Part shown: positions 24,184 to 36,184 of the stretch, piece after piece
Layout of the letters: each line of letters starts with the position of its first letter
Numbering within the stretch: the first letter of the stretch is position 1
From: Paracentrotus lividus
Lineage: Eukaryota; Echinodermata; Echinoidea; Camarodonta; Echinidae
DNA length: 64,000 nt
NCBI GenBank assembly: GCA_940671915.1
Contig: CALNVZ010003433.1
Span: forward strand, 25,430,391 to 25,494,390
Direction: 5' to 3'
Position numbers and translations under genes: made by a program
Notes under the pieces: generated by a model
Told to the model about the DNA's origin: nothing
Databases searched by the model: none
The model's input: only the letters and a program-made list of their open reading frames with translations

Positions 24184-25285
24184 GAGTGATTTCACGTTCG
24201 GTGTTATAATCGGTGTGTTAGTGTTTATTTTGGGACAGCAGAAGTCTGATCTAACACCGAACGTGAAATGAAAATAAATCAGTCGGTGTTAGGTGTTGAC
24301 CTCCTAGATTTTGACGTATTTCCGGTTGCTTGTGTTTCATTTTGTACAATGTCGTCACTCTGCTGAAACGAGCTCTGCCGCGGTGTTAAATTTCACGTGC
24401 ACATTTCCATTGACTAACACTAAACCCTTAGGGATTAAGAAAAAGTTCATTTCACGCTCCGGTGTTAGTGTTGGTGTTGGCCAGCTGTGGTTTGTCTGGT
24501 GATAATAAGGGCAGTTGAGGCTCGAGTGGCAGAGTATCAATACTTTATTTACATAATAATCAATTAATATATAGACCAAAGAGGGGTACTTCAAGACCTA
24601 CAAAATTGGTTAGTTTTGGGGGTAAACGAGCATGGATTCACAAATTGGCTATTACTATTCAAGCCTAACAAGGTCCAAGAAATTTCATCTAAATTCATTG
24701 GAAAAAATGATTAGAAAATATAAAATAAGATACTCCGTAGTAATTGATAGGGAATAAATATCATCAACATGGATGTTCTCAATCTATATTTTAGGAACAA
24801 AAGGCATATCAATCACTGCTAATCTGAACCGATGTACGAATTATGGGGTCTGGGGCCTACGCGCTGCGCGGCCTGGCCTGGCTTTGAAGTGACTAGGTAA
24901 CGCTCCAGTTCCTTGCTGCTTGCAAAAAACTGCCCAGAGATATGAACTGTAAACTTACTGTTTCGTCCAAAAATATCATCATGAGGTAAATTTGTATCAA
25001 GAGAGGTTTGAAGAAGGATTAATTTTCGATTTACTGGTATGATTCTTAATTTAGGGCCTCTTCAGGTATATTCGAACAGTTTTAAACAACAAAACCGGTA
25101 CTCGCTACGAATTGCGTCGACGCCATTTTTCTTCAGACGGTGTTAGGCATCGATCCGCGGCGTGTTGGGATATCGGTATCATCTCTCATCTAGATCTGGC
25201 TCAGCGGTGTTTGAGCTCGATTTTAGCAGAAATTTCACTCTGCTAACACTAACACCAACACCAACAACCGAACGTGAAATCACTC
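24184..25285. mobile_element. MITE E4 with GAGTGATTTCACGTTCGG termini and AAT flanks
   Basis: Both ends read GAGTGATTTCACGTTCGG (right end inverted) and are flanked by AAT (24181-24183, 25286-25288), a 3-bp target duplication. The TIR continues into the word CGGTGTTAGTGTTGGTGTTG, which recurs inside at about 24250-24300 and 24450-24485, partly inverted. No coding. The 3-bp duplication would suit PIF/Harbinger, but the terminal bases are not the usual ones, so the superfamily is open. Confidence 0.75.
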
Positions 25286-26822
25286 AATGACTATTTTAAT
25301 AATTTAGTAAATTTGAAAATCAAATGAATTCATGTAAGGAATAAAGATCATGATGAGAGGACCACTATTCAATTATTATAATAGATGCCCTCCAGAGATT
25401 TTTATTATGCCTGTCTAATAATTTTTTTATTTTTAATGGCCTATTTTTTCAGGAACATCGTTCAAGGATATTCACTTGTGTATGAAGAATTCATTATGAC
25501 ACTTTTCCGCTTTCGACGCTGGTTTTACAAATCGTGGACTGGCAGATACATTTGGAATTGGAACATTTTGAAATTTTCTGGACCTTAATTAACTGCGACC
25601 ACTTCTCATCAAATGGCCAACAAAGGGAACAAGTTAGGGCAAGTCTTCCGCCAGAGTTTTAGATACTTCAAGAACACTAGAACATTTTATAGAGTGTACT
25701 GAAATATTTAACCCCCATCAACGCCTTGTTCTCAAAGAATAACTTGGTCATCTTATAAACATCACATACTCCCAAGCTCTAATTAGTTGCAACATTTCAA
25801 GGGTACCTTCATTTTTCACTCTCAGCTTTTGGAGGTATAGTGTATAGATTAAAAGATCACACAAGAATCTGGTTGCTTGCAACCACAGTTGAACATGGCG
25901 ATGCGCGTCATGGCTGATTATTGTTTCTCATAATGAGACTTCGAGCAAAAAGGGGGAGCAACACTAAAAACATACCACCATTTGGTACATTGGAAGCAAT
26001 TAACACACACGTCACGTCAAGACACGTCGCATTGAATCAGCAAGGATTCACTTGAACGTGCTATCGGGACGATTTAAGACTTTCTCAGAGTATTTGAATG
26101 GAGTTGTACTTTGTTGAGCCGGGGAATATTTGCTATTTGTATTGCTGAAATTTCCAAGAACAAGGGCGCTGAACTTTCCAGATACATTTGCTATTACTTG
26201 CGATTTTTTTTTTTGGGGGGGGTTCTATTCTGCATAATGTTCTTGTATTCAAACCTTTATATTACACTATACCACGTACTTTACATTGTTTGAATGTATT
26301 GCATGCAGTGAAATGCAACATGCCATGTATACATGTTCATATTCAAAGCAATACGTATACATAATGATTATATTATTTGAAGTGAAGGTGATGATTGGGA
26401 ATTTCTTCATTGAAACCAATATTTTCGAATTTACATTTATGCGTTTTAATTTCCTTTTTTTTTTAAATATAAATTTGTATTAGACTTTTCCATTCTTCTC
26501 CATCCTGGTCTCTCTCTCTCTCCCTCTGTCCTCCCCTCTTGTTCTCCTTTCACTTTTACTCTAACTCTGTGTCTTCCTCACCCTCTCACTCTCTTCCTCC
26601 TATGCTATTTAAGTGTATTGGCCTCACAAATTTGCCTTTTAGTAGAGTAATAACACTATGATGTCTTGACAGGCTATGTACTATGTAATCCTCATTACAA
26701 CATTTCAGAATATCTGCTATCATGATAATGTTAACTATTATGCTATGTATTTTTATAATTTATGTTGTACTATGTAAAAATGAAATTTTGTAAATATGTT
26801 TTATCGAGTTAAAAGTATAGAC

Positions 26823-26823
<1 letters not shown>

Positions 26824-26861
<38 letters not shown>

Positions 26862-26887
26862 CATTATTATTATTATTATTATTATTA
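26824..26887. repeat. (ATT)n microsatellite
   Basis: About 21 ATT triplets with one interruption (ATC). Confidence 0.95.
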
Positions 26888-27018
26888 TGTATAGCCCGAT
26901 TATGTTGAGATCTGTTTTAAATCAAGAAGAGATTTAGTTGCTTCATTTCTTTTGTTTTTACATAAAATATAGCCTTAAAATAATGACAGCTAAAATAAGT
27001 CATTTGACTAATATTTGG

Positions 27019-27330
27019 CTTTGTCTGACTAATTAATTCTAGTCATCTGACTAAATCCAAAAGTGTCTGAAATGACTAAACTTAAGTCATTTGACTAATT
27101 AATTCTAGTCATCTGACTGAATCCAAAAGTGTCTGAACTGACTAAACTTTAGTCATTTGACTAATTAATTCTAGTCATCTGACTTAATCCAAAAGTGTCT
27201 GAAATGACTAAACTTTAGTCATTTGACTAATTAATTCTAGTCATCTGACTTAATCCAAAAGTGTCTGAAATGACTGAACGTTAGTCATCTGACTAATTAA
27301 TTCTAGTCATTTCAGACATATGGCAGGACT
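27019..27330. repeat. 66-bp tandem array at the right end of beta
   Basis: Four to five units. The word AGTCATTTGACTAATTAATT starts at 27085, 27151, 27217 and (variant) 27283, exactly 66 bases apart. Each unit holds the palindromic AGTCATTTGACT core and AATCCAAAAGTGTCTGAA. It lies just inside the beta TIR, as subterminal transposase-binding arrays do in known DNA transposons; that role is inference. Confidence 0.9.
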
Positions 27331-27372
27331 AATTTTTATTAGTCAAAATGACTAATTTATGTTTACAGTGTA

Positions 27373-28114
27373 GGCATGATCATAATTATACATGCAGGTG
27401 GTTGTAAGGGGAGGCGGAGGGAATTAAAATCCATTATGAAGTAGCGCAAAAGAAACACATGTTCTGTCAATGAAACCACAACACAATATGATATTGAATG
27501 CGCTATCCTACTACTAAAGAGAAACACAATTCCAACTTTCTCACGCGTCAAGCGCGCAGACATCTGGGGAATGCCCGTGGATACATTATGCTTCCTAACA
27601 ATACGCGCGGCATACTTAGAAGACGGTAACTTTGATGTGCGGTCCCTTTCTGACTATCCGTCCAATGTAATTACGGCAATAGCTCCAAATACCACCGGCT
27701 AAACGCCGGAGAAAGTTATGCAAGCCGTGACTGTAAATCATTTGAGCGATTAATCACCGCTAAAATTTATTATTAGTCAAACATCTAATCTTGATGCAAT
27801 TTTCAAGGACTGATTTGATGTGATTTGCTCCATGTGTCACATAAAACAAATCTTCGAATATGGTTTATTAATTAATTAATTTTTTTTTAATAGTACGCAC
27901 TATACGTACATGTATACCTTGGACATAAATTTTAGGATCTAAAACGTAGTGCCCACCCCACCAAGTACAAAGCTGGAATCAATAGCGTCATCTTTATACC
28001 TCAATAGACAGTGATCTAAATTGCAGGAAAAAAAATCCTTCTCTTTTTTTTTTCGTTGTCGTAGCATAAACATTAAGCAAATGTAAAATGAACATTTTCA
28101 ATATTGATCATTAA
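27373..28114. other. Sequence between beta and the Tc1 element
   Basis: No gene or repeat that I can support; A/T-rich with short homopolymers. Confidence 0.4.
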
Positions 28115-28466
28115 TACACTGTTCGTCATAAAGGTGGAATATTTTGTTTCCAATCAAACTTCATTACATTATCAGCTTAGCCTTCATTGAAATATCATCA
28201 TTGGTGTTAATAACCTGTTTAATTTATTTGTTAATCTCTTACGAACATTTTGACAGCGAATTTTATTATTCAGCAACTCGCTTTCTTATTGTTTTGTGTA
28301 CAAGACAATACTGAGTGACTACAAAAGACAGTAAATTTAGGATAATGACACACAAGCATTATGGCACTTTTTATTTTAATCGTTGTAAGTTCTTTTGACA
28401 ATACATTAAAGCATCATTTAATTTGTCTATTTTCATCACAGTATATCTGTTATCATTACTCAGTCA

Positions 28467-29775
28467 CTAAAATCGGGTTTGTCCACCCCTGGATCTTATC
28501 AGGGCAACCACACGTCGTGGCATGCTGTCCACAAGGTTGGTGACGACGTCAACGGGCATATTTTCCCATTCTTCCGTCAGAGCATCTGCTAATTCTTGTC
28601 GATTATGAGGAATGATGTCTCTCCTGTTGATGGCATGACCTAGAGCATCCCATGCATGCTGCAAGGGGTTCATATATGGCGAGCAAGATGGCCATGGCAG
28701 TTGGACAACGACCGCTATTTCAAGGAATTTCCTTACTACAGCGGCCCTGTGAGGTCGGGCGTTTTCGTCTTGAAGGATGAAATTATGCCCATACACCTGT
28801 CTTGCATGTGGCAGGCAGTGATTCTCCAGAACACCCCGGTTGATCATGGCGTTAAAGTTTCCTTCCGGAATCACCAACAGCGTTTTCTCACCATGATGGA
28901 TGCCTGCCCATATCATCACCGAGCCGCTACCACCTTGAGTCACCTCTTGGATGCAGTCTGCCCGAAGGTTCTCCTTGGGTAATCGCCTCATCCGTTGTCT
29001 CCCATTTGCTCGATCTACGACGAAACGACTCTCGTCAGTGAAGACTATGTCGCCAGTGCCCAGGAAGGAGTCTTCTGTGTTCCCAAGCCCAGCGAAGACG
29101 AGCTACCCTATGGCGAAGCGCCAGTTCGTGGACACTTAGTCAACAGGCACGACAGGCGTGCTCGGTTACCATAGGTCAGAAGTCTCCGGTTGACGGTTGA
29201 TCCGGAAACGTTGATTCCATGATGCCTTCTCCACAGGCGTTGTAAGCGACTAGTTGGCAGTTTCTGGTTGGTGTTGCATAAAACTATTTTTCTAACCCGA
29301 GTTTTCTCAGGTTAAAAAAATTAGATTAATATATTATGTAGACCTATTTCTCGGGTTATTCAACCTGAGGTTTAAAACCTCCTAAAAATCGATAGCATTA
29401 ATACTTTTAAAAACTCTGGTAGGCCCCCTAAGTGTTTTTGCAATGGGAAAAAATCCGGTAAAACAATGTAACCGGAGTTTTTGGACTTTAACCAGAGTTT
29501 TCAGAATTTTACCGGAAAAAAACTCAGGTTAAAAGTTTTATGCAACGGGCCCCTGGTTCCTCCGGCAGATGTTCAACAGTTTGGCGATTATTTCGTCTTG
29601 TAGTCAACCTGGGCTTTCCTGGAGATACTCTTGGTCGCACATTCCCTGTCAGACGTTGCTCTTTTAGGATCTTGGAGACTGTACTCTGGGATATCCCCAA
29701 GGAATCTGCAACGTCGCTCTGCCTGTAGCCCTCCCGCCGCAGTACAACCACTCTCTCACATAGAGGACCAGTCAT
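28467..29775 (-). pseudogene. Tc1-family transposase, broken
   Basis: Starts with ATG at 29775-29773 (MTGPLCERVVVLRREG). An N-terminal paired-type helix-turn-helix follows (YRQSDVADSLGISQSTVSKI) with a GRPR-like basic patch (RPRVSPGKPR). After the MITE the frame resumes with KLPTSRLQRLWRR and VSGSTVNRRL. A TAG stop lies near 29105, a frame change follows, then FTDESRF (first catalytic Asp) and LQDENARPHRA (second Asp). The third position, normally E in SPDLNPIEH, reads SPYMNPLQHAWD, so the catalytic Glu is replaced by Gln. The enzyme would cut and paste Tc1 at TA sites; this copy has an insertion, a stop, a frameshift and a lost catalytic residue. Confidence 0.92.
29270..29552. mobile_element. 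MITE inserted in the Tc1 transposase gene
   Basis: TIRs GTTGCATAAAACT... and inverse, with outer bases GGT on the left and GGGCCC on the right. CTGGTT flanks both sides (29264-29269, 29553-29558) and is best read as the target duplication. The interior repeats CCGGAGTTTT / AAACTCAGGTT words in both directions. No coding. The insertion splits the transposase between the HTH part and KLPTSRL. Confidence 0.85.
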
Positions 29776-30095
29776 ATTGTACGGAAGGTCTATACAGACT
29801 TTTACTTGTCTGTAGTAAAAGGAGCTTTGAAAAAAATTGACTTCGTTATACAAAGTGTTGTATGAGGAAAAGAGCTCGAATTTAGTATTCATTTGCTGCT
29901 ATAGTTTCTATCAAAGGCTTGACCATGAACTTGTTGCATAATTTACATTTTTTATACATTATCATATCACCTGTTTAATGTTCAAACGTTGCATAACCAT
30001 TCATTCACCCTTCCGCTCAAACATAGTCTATTAAATACCATAGAATCTTTGGAATCAAATCCAAAATATTTAATCCACCTTAATGACGAATAGTG

Positions 30096-30405
30096 CATTA
30101 ACTCTGACATACTGTACTGACTTATGAAAGTGCATATTGTATTTATATGAACTCGGACGTAAGGTACGGACGTAAGGTACTTAATTGTCAAGTACTAGTG
30201 TTCAAGTTTCTCTCAAATCTGAGAAATGTACTAGGCCTACTGACTTAAAAAAGTGTAATAGGTACTGACTTTTTATGAAAGTGTAAATGTTCCCAAACAA
30301 TATGGAGACGCATATAAGTCTGTCAGATGTAAGTGTACGAGATGTACACCTACACACATACATCTCACAAACCTATATATATGCGTCGCCATATTGGTGA
30401 ACGTA
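30096..30405. other. Sequence without recognised features
   Basis: No gene or repeat recognised; short internal repeats of GACGTAAGGTAC (near 30160) and of ACTGACTT-containing words. Confidence 0.4.
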
Positions 30406-30499
30406 GGGTACATGCAGGTAATATGGGGCCCCTATTAAAGCTCATTTGCCTAATTTGAATAAAATTACAAAATGACACACAGTCTAATCTTTGTTTATA
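30406..30499 (+). repeat. Left half of repeat R
   Basis: Matches 7528-7618 up to TTTGTTTATA, then switches at once to the alpha element end. Its missing half is at 34379-34472 on the opposite strand. Confidence 0.8.
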
Positions 30500-30751
30500 C
30501 ACTGAAAACCTAAACGGGTAGACCGACTAGCTTTAAAGCTAGTCGTAGTGATGCCTAGACTGACTAGCTATAAAACTAGTCGGTCACGACGGACTAGCTT
30601 TCCTTCATCACAACCCGGTTATTACGGACTAGCTTTAAAACTCGTCCGTCTCTACGGACCAGCTTTAAAGCTAGTCGGTCACGACAGACTAATTTTAAAG
30701 CTCGTCCGTCGTGACCGACTAGTTTGACGGACTGGCATAAAAGCTAGTCGA
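30500..30751 (+). mobile_element. Left-end fragment of alpha, copy A
   Basis: Begins CACTGAAAACCTAAACGGG and carries several GACTAGCTTTAAAGCTAGTC palindromes and variants. It corresponds to 59779-60072 of copy B and stops abruptly after AAAAGCTAGTCG. The rest of the element appears at 34473-36184 in inverse orientation. Confidence 0.85.
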
Positions 30752-32030
30752 AGAGAGAGATTTATATATATATAATATATATGAAAGAATGGTGAATATA
30801 TATATAATATTATATTACATATATATATAATATAGATATTAATAGCATAATATATAACAATCTATCGTGCCAAATATATGGATATTAAGTAACGACAATT
30901 CTAAATTATCCCGAGTGCAGATTGTGTTCTCCGAGGCGGCAGGGCTGAGGTGAAATAGATCTGCACGAGGGGTAATTTAGTATTGGAGACCTTATAGTCA
31001 AGTAATGTTGCAAGATAGAGCGTCAATATTTATATTACTAAATAGACCCCCATTAAGTTGACATTGGCCCCGATCTCCCCGGACGCTGCCTGCGTGATAC
31101 ACGAACTGCCGTGGCATGCGCCGCAGTAATTCTTTCTCCTTGAACTCGTACGGGTTCCTTGCGGAACCGAAGCCAGGGCGAGACGTGTAACTGCTCGCTA
31201 AGCGCTCCTATTCCCCTGGTTCATCTCATCGTTCTCAGCAGATCGTACTATAGATTTAACCAGCCAATACAAAGCAAATTACGAAATGCAGGGGGTCTCA
31301 TCGATCAGGCAAGGCGTAATGCCAACGCTATACAGTTCTGGTAATATCGTTAGACGATTTCATGGTACTCTAACTTACTCCTTTATTTGTTTAATTTCCA
31401 AATGCAAATGCTTTATTTTCACATCCAAAAGCAAGAGAACTGGATCAGCCCGGCCGAGAGCGAAAACATTCAGTCATCACCTGCAGTCATTGGCATGAGA
31501 GCCTTCCGCCAGCAGCTAGCACCCCTCCACTCTGGCCTTCGTGTAACATAAGGCGCCGTTGGGTTCGAGGGAAATCACTCAGTCGATCATGTCAACGCGT
31601 CAGCTGCCTTAAGTCCGATTTTCAAGAATACGATCATCAAAATATTCAAGAAACGGGCAGAAAAATTGTTAGTTTTTGAAGAATTATTAATCGTTCTTGT
31701 TACAGAATCCCAGTTTTGGCCTCGGTGAGTAAACAAATTGATCTGCTATTCGTGTTTAAAATCCATTTCAGGTCAAATTTCGACAAATTCACTCCAAGGT
31801 ACTAAAGGTCGCGTGCAGTTGATCAATCTCACGATATCGATATTATCGATATTTTCCCCCATTCATGTTAACACGGGCTTTGCCCTTCCCAAAATGAAAG
31901 TTATATTGGACATATGTACAATATAACTTTGAAGGTAGGTCACGTGGCACCATCAAGTCCAATCACAACTCGTATTTTCCTACCACTATTTTACTATATA
32001 TACATATGTAACGAGCAGATACTTTTTTTG
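30752..32030. other. Intervening sequence
   Basis: TA-dinucleotide-rich stretch at 30760-30870; an imperfect palindrome at 30908-30980 around GCAGAT/ATCTGC; a 34-base hairpin at 31897-31930 (AAAGTTATATTG arms); no coding exon recognised. Confidence 0.4.
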
Positions 32031-32255
32031 TGATGGCCGCAGTGGATAGAGCGTCCGCCTCATAATCGGGAGGTCATTGGGTTCGAGCCCCGGCCGCGTC
32101 ATAACCAAAAGGACGTTAAAAAATGGTAGTTGCTGCTTCCCTGTTTGGCGTTCAACAAGAGGGGGATAGAGCAATGTCCTTTTGCGCTGCTCACGCGCTG
32201 CCGGCCCACGAGAAAAAGGGGCAAAATAAATGTCCGTTCGGACAATAACATTGGA
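32031..32255 (+). mobile_element. tRNA-derived SINE
   Basis: The head is tRNA-like: A box TGGCCGCAGTGG (32034-32045), anticodon-loop-like CTCATAA, B box GGTTCGAGCC (32080-32089). The tail holds AAAAGGACGTTAAA and TTTGGCGTTCAACA, which resemble central domains shared by invertebrate SINEs, by eye only. The downstream end is set by the mariner-like element and is not exact. Confidence 0.65.
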
Positions 32256-32263
32256 GCATTATA

Positions 32264-33912
32264 CAGTGCGTCCCAAAAAAACTATACACTTTTGAAATGG
32301 CTGCCAAATGAAAAATATTTCATTTTAGTATAGAAATTACATGTATGGAAAGCTCATTATCCGCAACTTCATAATCGACACCAAAAAGTCAGAAAATACG
32401 TCTGCAATGAATGAGCAGCATTCACTTTTGTAAAGGGTATGGAAATTAAGGGTGCGCAGGAATTGCCCTACAATTTTTATGAGGAAAGTCATTAGGAGCT
32501 TATGGTATTGAGGATGATATGCAGAATTACTGATCAATTATGATGAGCTGGGGTTTGCTAAGTGAAATTTGTGGAATTGGGGATTACAATTCATGCATGA
32601 GTGAACAGGAATATGTATTTCGTATTTATAGCATTGTCACTTTCCAAGGTTTTATTCCAGTGGTGTGTTAGTGGATGTCAGATGAGGTGTAGAACAAGTG
32701 AGATGCAGGGTAAAGATTTTGATCACTTTTGATGATCGTTTTCAATGATCTTTTGGATTGTCTGAATGTCCACATAAGTGACATGCCCTTTTTTTTTCAA
32801 ACAAACAGGTTTGGTGCATCGAAAGAGGAGAGAGGACACGTTGAGCATGAACGTACAGACTTTTATTTTAATTTTGCATTATCAGATTTCTTTTTCTCCT
32901 TTTTGTTTTGTTACAGGATGGATGAAACAAGTGTAAAATCGAAAGAACAAAATTCAACTGAAAATAAAGACTGACATGTTAATTTCACAAATTTGTGTTA
33001 CACTGTACCATATTCCTTTACAAAAGTCCAAATGATAAAATGACTGGATAGTTGGTTGGTTGATCAATTGAGTTGATGATTTATTGGATACAGTAAGACA
33101 TGGTGATTGAAATAACTGTATGAAAGATGATGTAATGCTTGATTGATTAGTTGAAAACATTTGGAGACTGGTACACTGTTGATAAATGATTGCTAGCTGG
33201 GTGTTGGATTGTCTAATTTATGTGACTGATTGATTGATAGATTGATAGATTTGTCATCAACCATCCCAATTGGGTACATGTGAGTAGACCGGGATGCGGA
33301 AGGTAGTCAGGTTATTTGGAGTAGAAACCAATGAATATGAATGGTCAAAAACACACCCATGCAAAAAGAGAGATGGAGAGAGAGGGAGGGAGGGAGACAG
33401 GGAGAGAAAGAAAGAAGAGAGAGGGAGAGAGGGATGAAGACAAAGAGAAGAAAGAGGAAGGAGAGAAAAGGAAGAGAGAGAGAGATTAAACACACCACTG
33501 AAGGACCTCTATACTAACTAACTATACCTTGGAAAGTTACAATACAATAGGAAATACATATTCCTGTTCACTCATGCATGAAATATTGTAACCCCCAATT
33601 CCACAAATTTCATCTTAGCAAACCCTAACTCATCATAATTGATCAGTAATTCTGCATATCATCCTCAATTCCATAAGCTCCAAATGAAATTTCCTCATAC
33701 AAATTGGTATATAGGGCAATTCCTGCGCACCCTAATTTCCACACCCTTACAAAAGTGAACGCTGCTCATTCATGCATGACTTATTTCGGACTTTTTGGGT
33801 GTCATATGAAAGTTGGGATAATGAGCTTTCCATACATGTAAATTTCATTCTTAAAATCATATATATTATTTGGCACCATTTCAAAAGTGTATAATTCTTT
33901 TGGGACGCACTG
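32264..33912. mobile_element. Mariner-like non-autonomous element with very long TIRs
   Basis: The ends CAGTGCGTCCCAAAA / inverse are flanked by TA (32262-32263, 33913-33914). Both arms stay complementary for about 380-390 bp (32264-32645 against 33530-33912), with matching order of many words such as GGAAAGCTCATTATCC and CATGCATGAGTGAACAGGAA. The centre of about 880 bp holds a G/A-rich microsatellite and no transposase. CAGTGCGTCCC ends with TA are usual for Tc1/mariner relatives. Confidence 0.85.
33361..33486. repeat. (GA)n-rich simple repeat
   Basis: Purine-rich G/A sequence; the serine/leucine-rich open frames opposite it are low-complexity artefacts. Confidence 0.9.
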
Positions 33913-33914
33913 TA

Positions 33915-34345
33915 GTTTCATTGTGATCATACTAGCATTTACAGCCATTTGTTGTAGTGAAGGGGTGCCATGTTGCCTTGAATGCTTGCCTGACATAGCA
34001 AAATCAACGGACATGACGGAAATGATTATGGTACTTATATTGGGATGAGGCATCAATCTCTTTGCTACGATTTTTGGGGGTATATTCACAGTATAATATA
34101 ATTAATATAAATAACTTAATGTAGGCCTGTATTGATTTGTATAATGAATAATATTTTGTAGTATTAAAAAGAAATAATATACAAAATACAAAACAACGAA
34201 ATATATAGTCAAAGTATTTACTGAAGGGTCTTATAACTTCAAATGATATCTTAAAGTTAATGATTTTCAACATTTTAAGCAATTCCAGACATAGTAGAGT
34301 CATGTTAGTTTTTTTTAACAAAATACATTAAAATACATTGCCTAT
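33915..34345 (+). repeat. Repeat S, copy 2
   Basis: Second copy of 18750-19254, same orientation. Immediately left of it is the right end of the mariner-like element; the first copy shows TATAGTTTCA there, consistent with that insertion at TA. Confidence 0.75.
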
Positions 34346-34378
34346 ATTTCCTGCATGTGCAGGTCATATGAGCCATAT

Positions 34379-34472
34379 GGTGATGACGTCAACATTTGAA
34401 TATTGCAGACAGGGGGGTTGGTGATAATGTTTTTCTTCACAATAAAGTTAGAGCAGTAGTTATTGATTCATA
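34379..34472 (-). repeat. Right half of repeat R (inverted)
   Basis: Inverse of about 7617-7722, from GACGTCAACATTTGAATATT to TTATTGATTCATA, then the alpha end. It complements the half at 30406-30499. Confidence 0.85.
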
Positions 34473-36184
34473 CACTGAAAACCTAACCTCGTCCGTCAAT
34501 GAACCGACTAGCTTAAAGCTAGTCGGTAAAGACGGACTAGTTTAAAGCTAGTCTGTCGTGTTAGTCGTCGAGACGGACTAGTACACAACTGAATCTACAT
34601 CTCTCAATTGACGACGAGCTTTAAAAGTTCGTCCGTCAAGCTTGATGCTAGTCTGTCGACGTGACGACTAGCACAATAAAAGCAACTGGTGTTACCCAGT
34701 TTACCCATTAAAATGACTGACTAGCTTTGATACAAATAGTTGCAATGTCGTTTCAATGTACCTTCTCTATTTATTCTGTTCCGAGCATAATCAAGTTGAT
34801 ACATTCTGAAAGAAGTTGTTTGGCTTGACAATCTGAAAGCTTACGAGACATACAATCTATCATGACAAGTATGCAATTCACGAGTACCGGTAGATTCCAA
34901 ATATTGTTTCCATTCTTCAATATTACAGGCTAATTGAATACCTTGTTACTAGATAACTCAAGACCTGGTAATTTCTTACAGGTTGCTGGTGAATGCCCGC
35001 TTTAGCTACAACAGTGAATAGAAGTTGGATACAATCAACATTCTCAAACAAAGGTTGTTTTGGCTTGACAATCTGAGAGCAATACGATAGCCGAAAAAAA
35101 CATCATCGTGACAAGTATGCCATTCACGAGTAGGTTATAAAATATTGTTCCATTCTTTAATTACAGGCTAACTGAATACTTCGTTACTATAGAACCCATG
35201 AATCGTCTATTCTTATAGATTACTGGTGAATGCCCGGCTTAGCAACAGCAGTTGCGAAAAGGACATCACTGTCTATTAGTTGCACTATGTGTATTGAATT
35301 CATTTAACGAGCAAACTGTACAGACGCACACTTGATATATCCCGTAAGCGTAAAGCTTAAGATTTTGATTATAATGGCGATCTCCTTCCTGTGACATGAC
35401 TGTGTGAGTACTCTTTTTTATTCCTTATGTTTCATTTCACTAATAGTGTTATTTTTTTTCACATTTGATTAATGTTTAATCACCAAATTATGTCTTGCCA
35501 AATCAATTTATAAATTGTGTGTATTACAACGATAATAACAATCACATTAATATTTGAAATTGAAATTTAATTCTAATAATAAATATAGGCGCCACGTTTC
35601 TTTAAGCTTACTTGTATCTGAAAGAAAAAAATATTGGATTATATAGAGGCACGACTTTGGGATTCTGAAGTGGCTCTCAAAGACAAGTGTATACGCCGAA
35701 AATGGCAAAAGCAGTAGGCCTACAACAAAAAGTCATGATGATGCCACTTACACTTATGCATGGTCAACTATAGTGAAGATGATGTGATGTGATGATGCAA
35801 GCCATGGCGGCGACCCCTGGCCCGCCCCGTGCCCCAATTATTTGATAATTGCCATAATGTTAACTAATTGTGCCTCCTGTATTAATTCCTGTCTTCTGAT
35901 ATATATCATCATAAATAAAAATGTTTTGTTGTTGTTTTTTTTTTGCTCAAATTCTTGTGACAAAATGCATGTTTTTATTGTATCTTTATAATGTCTTTTA
36001 ATATTTCAGATTTGACGTCTCTGACAAGCTGGTGAAGCCATATTAACCTCGTCCGTCATGCTAGTCTGTCAAGACAGTAGCAAGAAACATCGTGGCAGAA
36101 AGCGCGACGGACTAGCTTTGACACCATGACCGACTAGCTGTAAAGCTAGTCCTGCTCAAAAGCTCGTCAGTCTGGGCATCACTA
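34473..36184 (-). mobile_element. Right part of alpha, copy A (inverted, ends at a gap)
   Basis: Begins CACTGAAAACCTAACCTCG, the inverse of the right end of copy B (62183), and follows copy B backwards to 60073, where the N gap begins. It lacks the two small MITEs that interrupt copy B, so it gives their empty sites. Palindromic GACTAGC/GCTAGTC words crowd both ends. No transposase is visible. Confidence 0.85.

Larger units (their letters stand above)
21888..27370. mobile_element. Large TA-flanked element with CACTGTAAACATAAATTAGTC termini (beta)
   Basis: The left end CACTGTAAACATAAATAGTC and the right end (inverse CACTGTAAACATAAATTAGTC) are flanked by TA (21886-21887, 27371-27372). Both ends lie next to dense arrays of AGTCAT/ATGACT and GACTAAT/ATTAGTC words. 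On the right these form a 66-bp tandem array. The interior of about 5 kb has no recognisable transposase; it holds a tRNA-bearing MITE, a 1.1 kb MITE and ATT microsatellites. A second copy, truncated by a gap, lies inverted at 36285-37447. It is likely a non-autonomous transposon enlarged by nested insertions. Confidence 0.7.
28117..30095 (-). mobile_element. Tc1-like DNA transposon, inactive
   Basis: Left end CACTGTTCGTCATAAAGGTG and right end, inverted, CACTATTCGTCATTAAGGTG, both running into GGA..ATATTTTG. TA flanks the left end (28115-28116); the right flank is CA, probably a mutated TA. Without the 283-bp MITE inserted at 29270-29552 the length is about 1.7 kb, as expected for Tc1. It carries one transposase gene on the minus strand. 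Confidence 0.9.

Noticed and set aside
27019..27330. CRISPR-like regular repeat spacing
   Set aside because: The units are contiguous 66-bp tandem repeats without variable spacers, in a eukaryotic transposon end.
33257..33498. Ser/Leu-rich minus-strand open frames
   Set aside because: Translation of a (GA)n simple repeat.
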